DNA of 17,258 bases from JAHFJU01 sp964354865. Its GTDB lineage: Bacteria > Patescibacteriota > Gracilibacteria > UBA1369 > UM-FILTER-53-11. The stretch is taken from contig CAYHBN010000025.1 of NCBI GenBank assembly GCA_964354865.1, forward strand, positions 1 through 17,258, in the 5' to 3' direction. The notes below the pieces were generated by a model. It was not told where the DNA came from. It saw only the letters and a program-made list of their open reading frames with translations, and ran no database searches. Both the position numbers and the translations under genes were made by a program. Shown here one piece after another: positions 14,189 to 17,258 of this stretch; within the stretch, counting starts at the first letter, position 1; every line of letters starts with the position of its first letter.

Positions 14189-15573
14189 GTAAGGCCATTC
14201 TGGTCAAATTGTGAGTGAGCGTCAATAGATGATTCTCTACGTTGTCGGTGAAAAATGACAACAGCAGCCCACACAATAAAGAACAGCGTTGAGGCTTCTT
14301 GTAAGCCAAATGGAACGTCGACGAGCCCGTGTATGAGAATGTAGCTCATTACTAAATAACCTGGGGCTGTTAGGGATTTTTTACACCACGAAAATAGTGT
14401 GTAGCAATAGATGATAACGATAAAGATAAGTCCTGAAATTCCCAGTTCACTCCAAAACTGTAGTAGTATGTTATGAGGATGCGGCGGTACTTCGTCTTCA
14501 GGGATTGGTTTTTCTAAATAGAGTGGCATCGATTGTCTGAATGCGGATTGAAAATTGCCTGGGCCAAATCCTGTGAAAATATTTTCATGCAACATTTTTA
14601 GTGTTACAGAATATATTTGAATGCGACGTTCAATTGAGTTTTCTTTTTTATAGTTTCCCAAAAGTATTTGCATTTTTTGTGAATCTTTTTGTGTGTACAA
14701 AAATCCTGTAATAAAAACAATTCCCATCACAATTAGTCCGACTTTTCTTTTGAGTGTTGGAATTTTTTTAAAGAGATATAAAAATGTAACGAACGCAGCG
14801 GCACCTAATCCGGCATATGACTTAGATGCGACTATGACAGATAATCCTATCAATATCCCACTTATATAGAGGATGGTATCGGCCATATACTTTTTCTCTC
14901 TTTCGCAGAGAAAATATAAGCTGAGTATAAAGAGTGGTGAGAATAAATAAGAGAGCCAGTTCGCGCTTTCCGGTTTATTGGCAACAAAAGGGTCTATGTA
15001 TGGCCAAACCGCCCGGTTGAGAAAATCATGTGAGACCCCAGGCAATAAATCTGTTGCATATTCAAAGAGAGTCGCTGCCCCAAGGAGTGAGAACGCGAAA
15101 ATGAAATGTTTAAAAAAGGTTCTGATTTTTTCTTTTGTGTTGAGAGTGAAACTCAATAATAGAGCAGTCAAAAAAGGAGTTACGTAATTTGTATTAACGT
15201 AGCTTTTAAAACTATGAATGATTGGTTCAGTTGGATTATACGAAAAGATTGCGGTTAGTCCTCCGGTTATAAATAAGAGTAGGCTCACCGCTAAAAACGG
15301 ATCTTGTAACCACACCTTTATAGTAGGCACATTTTTTTTGAGATTTTTAAACAATACAATAATAAGGAGGAGTGATGCTCCCCAGATGTAGAAATCAAAA
15401 ATGCTGAAAAAATCAAAAAACGCCTGTCCGGTGAGGGGACGTATTACATTTACATATAGATAATAGAACGAGTGAAAACGATAATCTAAAATCCCCGCAA
15501 TAATAAAGTAGGGAATCCCCATGGTTAGTTTTTCAATGGCAGCTCGCAGGAATCCTATTTTTTTTGTATTCAT
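14185..15573 (-). CDS. O-antigen ligase-like multi-spanning membrane protein
   Basis: A 462-residue polytopic membrane protein of the O-antigen ligase / Wzy-type polymerase family. Many hydrophobic segments run from about residue 15 to 440. The large extracytoplasmic loop at about 310-370 holds the family signature FTGFGPGNFQSAFR and then PPHPHNILLQFWSELGISGL. Relatives transfer glycans to lipid or protein acceptors at the outer face of the membrane, so it could attach or polymerise a surface glycan here. No glycosyltransferases are visible nearby, and the acceptor is unknown. It is first in the minus-strand run and overlaps the sensor gene by 4 bases. A TATAGT box 8 bases before the ATG suggests a nearly leaderless mRNA. 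Confidence 0.85.
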   Translation of the reverse strand: MNTKKIGFLRAAIEKLTMGIPYFIIAGILDYRFHSFYYLYVNVIRPLTGQAFFDFFSIFDFYIWGASLLLIIVLFKNLKKNVPTIKVWLQDPFLAVSLLLFITGGLTAIFSYNPTEPIIHSFKSYVNTNYVTPFLTALLLSFTLNTKEKIRTFFKHFIFAFSLLGAATLFEYATDLLPGVSHDFLNRAVWPYIDPFVANKPESANWLSYLFSPLFILSLYFLCEREKKYMADTILYISGILIGLSVIVASKSYAGLGAAAFVTFLYLFKKIPTLKRKVGLIVMGIVFITGFLYTQKDSQKMQILLGNYKKENSIERRIQIYSVTLKMLHENIFTGFGPGNFQSAFRQSMPLYLEKPIPEDEVPPHPHNILLQFWSELGISGLIFIVIIYCYTLFSWCKKSLTAPGYLVMSYILIHGLVDVPFGLQEASTLFFIVWAAVVIFHRQRRESSIDAHSQFDQNGLT

Positions 15574-15581
15574 CGAAAAGT

Positions 15582-15587
15582 ACTATA
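15582..15587 (-). promoter_or_regulatory. -10 box of the O-antigen-ligase-like gene
   Basis: TATAGT on the minus strand, ending 8 bases before the ATG at 15573. No convincing -35 is visible. It would drive the five-gene minus-strand run and is divergent from the tRNA-Ala promoter. Confidence 0.45.
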
Positions 15588-15608
15588 CGACAACTTGTAT
15601 CGAAAATC

Positions 15609-15635
15609 TTGCATAAATTTTAAGAAGGATATAAA
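15609..15635 (+). promoter_or_regulatory. tRNA-Ala promoter
   Basis: TTGCAT (15609-15614), 15 bases, TATAAA (15630-15635). The spacing is short, but the boxes are good. Transcription would begin ~14 bases before the tRNA. Confidence 0.5.
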
Positions 15636-15655
15636 GTCGCGTTACAAATTCTTGT

Positions 15656-15732
15656 GGGGGCGTAGCTCAGTTGGCTAGAGCACCTGATTTGCAATCAGGG
15701 GGTCGTGGGTTCGACTCCCATCGCCTCCACCA
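15656..15732 (+). tRNA. tRNA-Ala (anticodon TGC), CCA encoded
   Basis: A 77-base cloverleaf: acceptor GGGGGCG with CGCCTCC, D arm GCTC-GAGC, anticodon stem CCTGA/TCAGG around TTTGCAA (anticodon TGC), a T arm with GTTCGACTC, discriminator A and an encoded CCA. The third acceptor pair is G-T, the alanine identity element G3-U70. It has its own promoter and terminator and lies ~1.1 kb before the 23S gene, where a normal operon would have it a few hundred bases away. Confidence 0.97.
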
Positions 15733-15748
15733 CAATGAAATAATTATA

Positions 15749-15771
15749 AGCCGCCGAAAGGTGGTTTTTTT
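15749..15771 (+). terminator. Terminator of tRNA-Ala
   Basis: AGCCGCC-GAAA-GGTGGTT with a GNRA loop, running into seven T residues. It separates tRNA-Ala from the next gene and from the 23S. Confidence 0.85.
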
Positions 15772-15781
15772 GTGCTGAAAA

Positions 15782-15790
15782 TGTTATAAT
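15782..15790 (+). promoter_or_regulatory. Extended -10 promoter giving a leaderless mRNA
   Basis: TGT-TATAAT, a perfect -10 box with the TGn extension, ends 6 bases before the ATG at 15797. It lies right behind the tRNA-Ala T tract. There is no room for a conventional ribosome-binding site in the transcript. Confidence 0.65.
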
Positions 15791-15796
15791 TACTCA

Positions 15797-16180
15797 ATGA
15801 GTACTCTTGAACAAACCCTCGACGATTTTTCACCTACGTCAATAGAAACTGAACTAACTAATTTACTTCAAAATGCTGGCGAAGGTAATGAACGAGCCCA
15901 AGAACTTGTGCAAGCGTGGAATGTTGAGTTGCAGTCTGAGGCAGATTCTCTTGGTGAATCGCACGCAGCGAAGGCCGAGGCTCGTGTCCGTATGGAGATG
16001 CGTCGCGCATTAGTCTACTATTCAGCCGGCTTGCATAATGAAGCTCTTATTTCTCTTGCGGATGCACTAATTCTCGTCGGCAGTGATAATCATGGTGACT
16101 CTGACGTTTTGGGTGAGCTTGTCTACGAGCTGGGTGATAGTCTTTTTGAAGAAGGGTGGGAGGATTCACTATACGAGTAA
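15797..16180 (+). CDS. Hypothetical acidic protein (127 residues)
   Basis: A 127-residue acidic, mainly helical soluble protein without a family I recognise. It has Glu/Asp-rich ends (MSTLEQTLDDFSPTSIETEL at the start, FEEGWEDSLYE at the end) and a middle segment AKAEARVRMEMRRALVYYSA followed by GLHNEALISLADALILVG. That middle looks like two antiparallel helices of TPR-like character, but a single repeat is not enough to call it. It is very probably real: a perfect extended -10 lies 6 bases before the ATG, codon use matches the neighbours and nothing competes on either strand. Confidence 0.75.
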   Translation: MSTLEQTLDDFSPTSIETELTNLLQNAGEGNERAQELVQAWNVELQSEADSLGESHAAKAEARVRMEMRRALVYYSAGLHNEALISLADALILVGSDNHGDSDVLGELVYELGDSLFEEGWEDSLYE

Positions 16181-16210
16181 AATCTTGTAGTATACGAAAG
16201 TTACTATTTT

Positions 16211-16216
16211 TATATT
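16211..16216 (+). promoter_or_regulatory. -10-like box before the small membrane protein
   Basis: TATATT, followed by six bases and the ATG at 16223, the same spacing as at LDH, DUF4438 and the 127-residue gene. The region is AT-rich and there is no good -35, so this could be chance. Confidence 0.4.
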
Positions 16217-16222
16217 ATTTTT

Positions 16223-16462
16223 ATGCGCTACATTTTAGGGATTTTAGGATTTATTGCTGGATTATTGCTCGTCGTTTACCGCGAACCGGCAAAAAGGTTC
16301 ATTGGCGATATATCTTGGTTTGAAACTCACTTTGGTCCTGGCGGTACCTATACCGGTCTCATGCTTATTGGCTTAGCTACCTCGATTTTATCAGTTCTTT
16401 TTATCACGGGAACGATGCAGGAAATGCTCCAAAAACTGCTCGGGCCTATCTTTGGGATATAA
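16223..16462 (+). CDS. Small membrane protein with two hydrophobic segments (79 residues)
   Basis: A 79-residue protein with hydrophobic segments at about 2-19 and 42-62, separated by a loop with REPAKRFIGDISWFETHFGP and a GGTY. The C-terminal helix (MQEMLQKLLGPIF) is amphipathic. I know no function for it; the loop is distinctive enough that relatives should be easy to find. It follows the acidic gene by 42 bases and ends 37 bases before the strong promoter at 16500. The short AT-rich gap and possible -10 box suggest its own leaderless start. Confidence 0.75.
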   Translation: MRYILGILGFIAGLLLVVYREPAKRFIGDISWFETHFGPGGTYTGLMLIGLATSILSVLFITGTMQEMLQKLLGPIFGI

Positions 16463-16499
16463 TATTCTCGCTCCACGTCAAGCCGTTATAAAAATGTTA

Positions 16500-16527
16500 T
16501 TGACACTGGAACTTACATGAATATAAT
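16500..16527 (+). promoter_or_regulatory. Near-perfect sigma-70 promoter
   Basis: TTGACA (16500-16505), 16 bases, TATAAT (16522-16527). Both boxes match consensus exactly, the best promoter in the window. Transcription should start near 16534. A terminator at 16629-16656 lies between this promoter and the 23S gene. Confidence 0.85.
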
Positions 16528-16533
16528 AAGTGA

Positions 16534-16656
16534 GCTTTTTACGGCAAATGATGATTCTTTCTTCACCGCCCCTCAGCTTCAAAACAAGCTACTGATCAAC
16601 GTCCCAAAAGTTGGTTTGAGGTTATGGGGTGTGCAGAAAAGGCACACTATTTTTTT
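16534..16656 (+). ncRNA. Putative structured small RNA (about 120 bases)
   Basis: Bounded by a consensus promoter and an intrinsic terminator, with no convincing ORF (only a 15-codon one at 16548). CCTCA (16571-16575) and TGAGG (16617-16621) can close a junction holding two hairpins: GCTT-AAGC (16576-16579 with 16586-16589) and CAAC-GTTG (16597-16600 with 16610-16613). I cannot match it to SRP RNA, 6S RNA, tmRNA, 5S rRNA or a riboswitch I know. It is either a stand-alone small RNA or an attenuated leader of the 23S transcript. Ends are estimated from the promoter and T tract. Confidence 0.5.
16629..16656 (+). terminator. Intrinsic terminator before the 23S gene
   Basis: GTGTGC (16629-16634), a 7-base loop, GCACAC (16642-16647), then T-A and seven T residues. 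It lies ~100 bases after the strongest promoter and ~165 bases before the 23S start. Confidence 0.8.
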
Positions 16657-16687
16657 GCCTCGTGCTCAGCACCTGGCTACATGATCA

Positions 16688-16715
16688 TTGAAAATTCATA
16701 TTAATACTTTATAAA
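16688..16715 (+). promoter_or_regulatory. Probable 23S rRNA promoter
   Basis: TTGAAA (16688-16693), 16 bases, TATAAA (16710-16715). It lies downstream of the terminator, so it can transcribe the 23S without passing it; the leader would be ~100 bases. Confidence 0.55.
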
Positions 16716-16737
16716 GCAATTTGTTTTTTCTAACAAT

Positions 16738-16749
16738 TGCTCGTTAAAG
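16738..16749 (+). promoter_or_regulatory. boxA-like antitermination site
   Basis: TGCTCGTTAAAG closely resembles the rRNA boxA consensus TGCTCTTTAACA, bound by NusB/S10 in well-studied bacteria. It lies ~75 bases before the 23S start, the usual place for the spacer boxA. Confidence 0.5.
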
Positions 16750-16821
16750 GCGTTTAATCGTCAAAGTAATTATCATCTATAGCACATATAGAGGTATTAA
16801 CAGAGAACGATTCTGGTAATA

Positions 16822-17258
16822 AGTTACAAAGGGAGTATAGTGGATGCCTTGACATCTGTTTCCGATGAAGGACGCGGCAGGCTGCGATAAGCCTCGGTGA
16901 GGGAGCCAAGCACCCTTTGAACCGGGGATTTCCGAATGAGGCAACTCAATACGGGTTATGCCGTATTATCCTGTTTTACAGGATGGACACACAGTGAACT
17001 GAAACATCTTAGTAGCTGTGGAAAAGAAATCAAATAGAGATTCCCAAAGTAGTGGCGAGCGAAATGGGAACAGCCCAAACCTGGTCTTCGGACCAGGGGT
17101 TATAGGACTCCATTTAGGATTCAACAATCTTAGTCGAAGGAACCTGGAAAGGACCGCCATAGCAGGTGATAGCCCTGTAGACGAAAAGAAAGTTGACCGA
17201 GGAGTATCCTGAGTAAGGTCGGACACGAGAAATCCGGCCCGAATTAGGGGGGACCACC
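16822..17258 (+). rRNA. 23S ribosomal RNA, 5' end (partial)
   Basis: Domain I of large-subunit rRNA. Conserved blocks are GTGGATGCCTTGAC, CCGATGAAGGACG, CTGCGATAAGCC, the GGGGATTTCCGAATG segment and GTAGTGGCGAGCGAA. The 5' end is placed by similarity to E. coli and is good to a few bases. The gene runs off the window. It has its own promoter region rather than being continuous with the 16S. Confidence 0.97.

Noticed and set aside
8779..15573. Recoding of TGA as glycine or tryptophan, as in Gracilibacteria/Absconditabacteria
   Set aside because: The O-antigen-ligase-like gene and the gene at 7878 end at TGA at sensible positions, and no frame needs read-through of TGA.
16548..16595. 15-codon ORF in the small RNA
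   Set aside because: It lies 20 bases after the -10 with no initiation signal and overlaps the predicted helices; coding is not supported.
16545..16596. C-box-like ATGATGA and D-box-like CTGA in the small RNA
   Set aside because: C/D guide RNAs are archaeal and eukaryotic; these short motifs are expected by chance and the paired C'/D' boxes and stem are missing.
1..17258. CRISPR array, insertion sequence, prophage or integrase
   Set aside because: I saw no regularly spaced direct repeats, transposase or integrase motifs, or phage structural genes on either strand.

Overview
The window looks like bacterial chromosome of about 40% GC (estimated by eye), with tight gene packing, short intergenic gaps, the standard code (TGA is used as a stop) and a fermentative, stripped-down gene set: LemA, a TPM-domain protein, transketolase, TalC-type transaldolase, L-lactate dehydrogenase and a glycerate module. 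This is most like the Patescibacteria (Candidate Phyla Radiation). That placement is inferred from gene content and rRNA arrangement, and I cannot resolve the lineage further. The window opens in the last ~360 bases of a 16S rRNA gene and closes in the first ~440 bases of a 23S rRNA gene on the same strand. About 16.4 kb lies between them instead of a normal few-hundred-base spacer.

Layout. 1-362: 16S 3' end. 363-655: structured spacer and an intrinsic terminator. 656-2194: lemA and a TPM/YgcG-like membrane protein (+). 2249-3130: DUF4438 (-). 3174-3570: strong promoter, a 25-codon micro-ORF, a terminator and a 64-codon ORF. 3635-5686: full-length transketolase (+). 5753-6400: transaldolase (-). 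6455-7405: L-LDH (+). 7450-7526: tRNA-Ile(GAT) (-). 7663-7829: divergent promoters, a 23-codon Met-containing micro-ORF and a hairpin. 7878-8789: protein with a possible SAM-hydrolase-like (DUF62) C-terminus (+). 8779-15573: five minus-strand genes, read as O-antigen-ligase-like protein, GAF/PAS/PAS/GAF sensor, class I aminotransferase, hydroxypyruvate/glyoxylate reductase, glycerate 2-kinase. 15656-15732: tRNA-Ala(TGC) (+). 15797-16462: two small hypothetical proteins. 16500-16656: a promoter-RNA-terminator cassette. 16688-16749: a second promoter and a boxA-like site. ~16822 to the end: 23S rRNA.

How the genes fit together. Transketolase and transaldolase supply the non-oxidative pentose phosphate pathway, and LDH re-oxidises NADH. 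Aminotransferase, 2-hydroxyacid dehydrogenase and glycerate kinase could together carry serine (or glyoxylate-level compounds) through hydroxypyruvate and glycerate to 2-phosphoglycerate. The two tRNAs usually found in a 16S-23S spacer, Ile(GAT) and Ala(TGC), are both still between the rRNA genes and in the usual order. They are 8 kb apart and the Ile gene is inverted, so this may be an ancestral rRNA operon that has been pulled apart.

The most interesting signal concerns translation initiation. The 16S 3' tail reads TCTCT where the near-universal anti-Shine-Dalgarno CCTCC should be, although helix 45 just before it is intact and even carries a compensated base-pair change. Consistent with this, I see no GGAGG-type site before the genes here, and many start codons sit only 6-8 bases after a -10 hexamer, implying leaderless mRNAs. 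Two micro-ORFs with strong promoters, the same layout and vaguely similar peptides, each followed by a hairpin, add a possible set of leader-peptide regulators.
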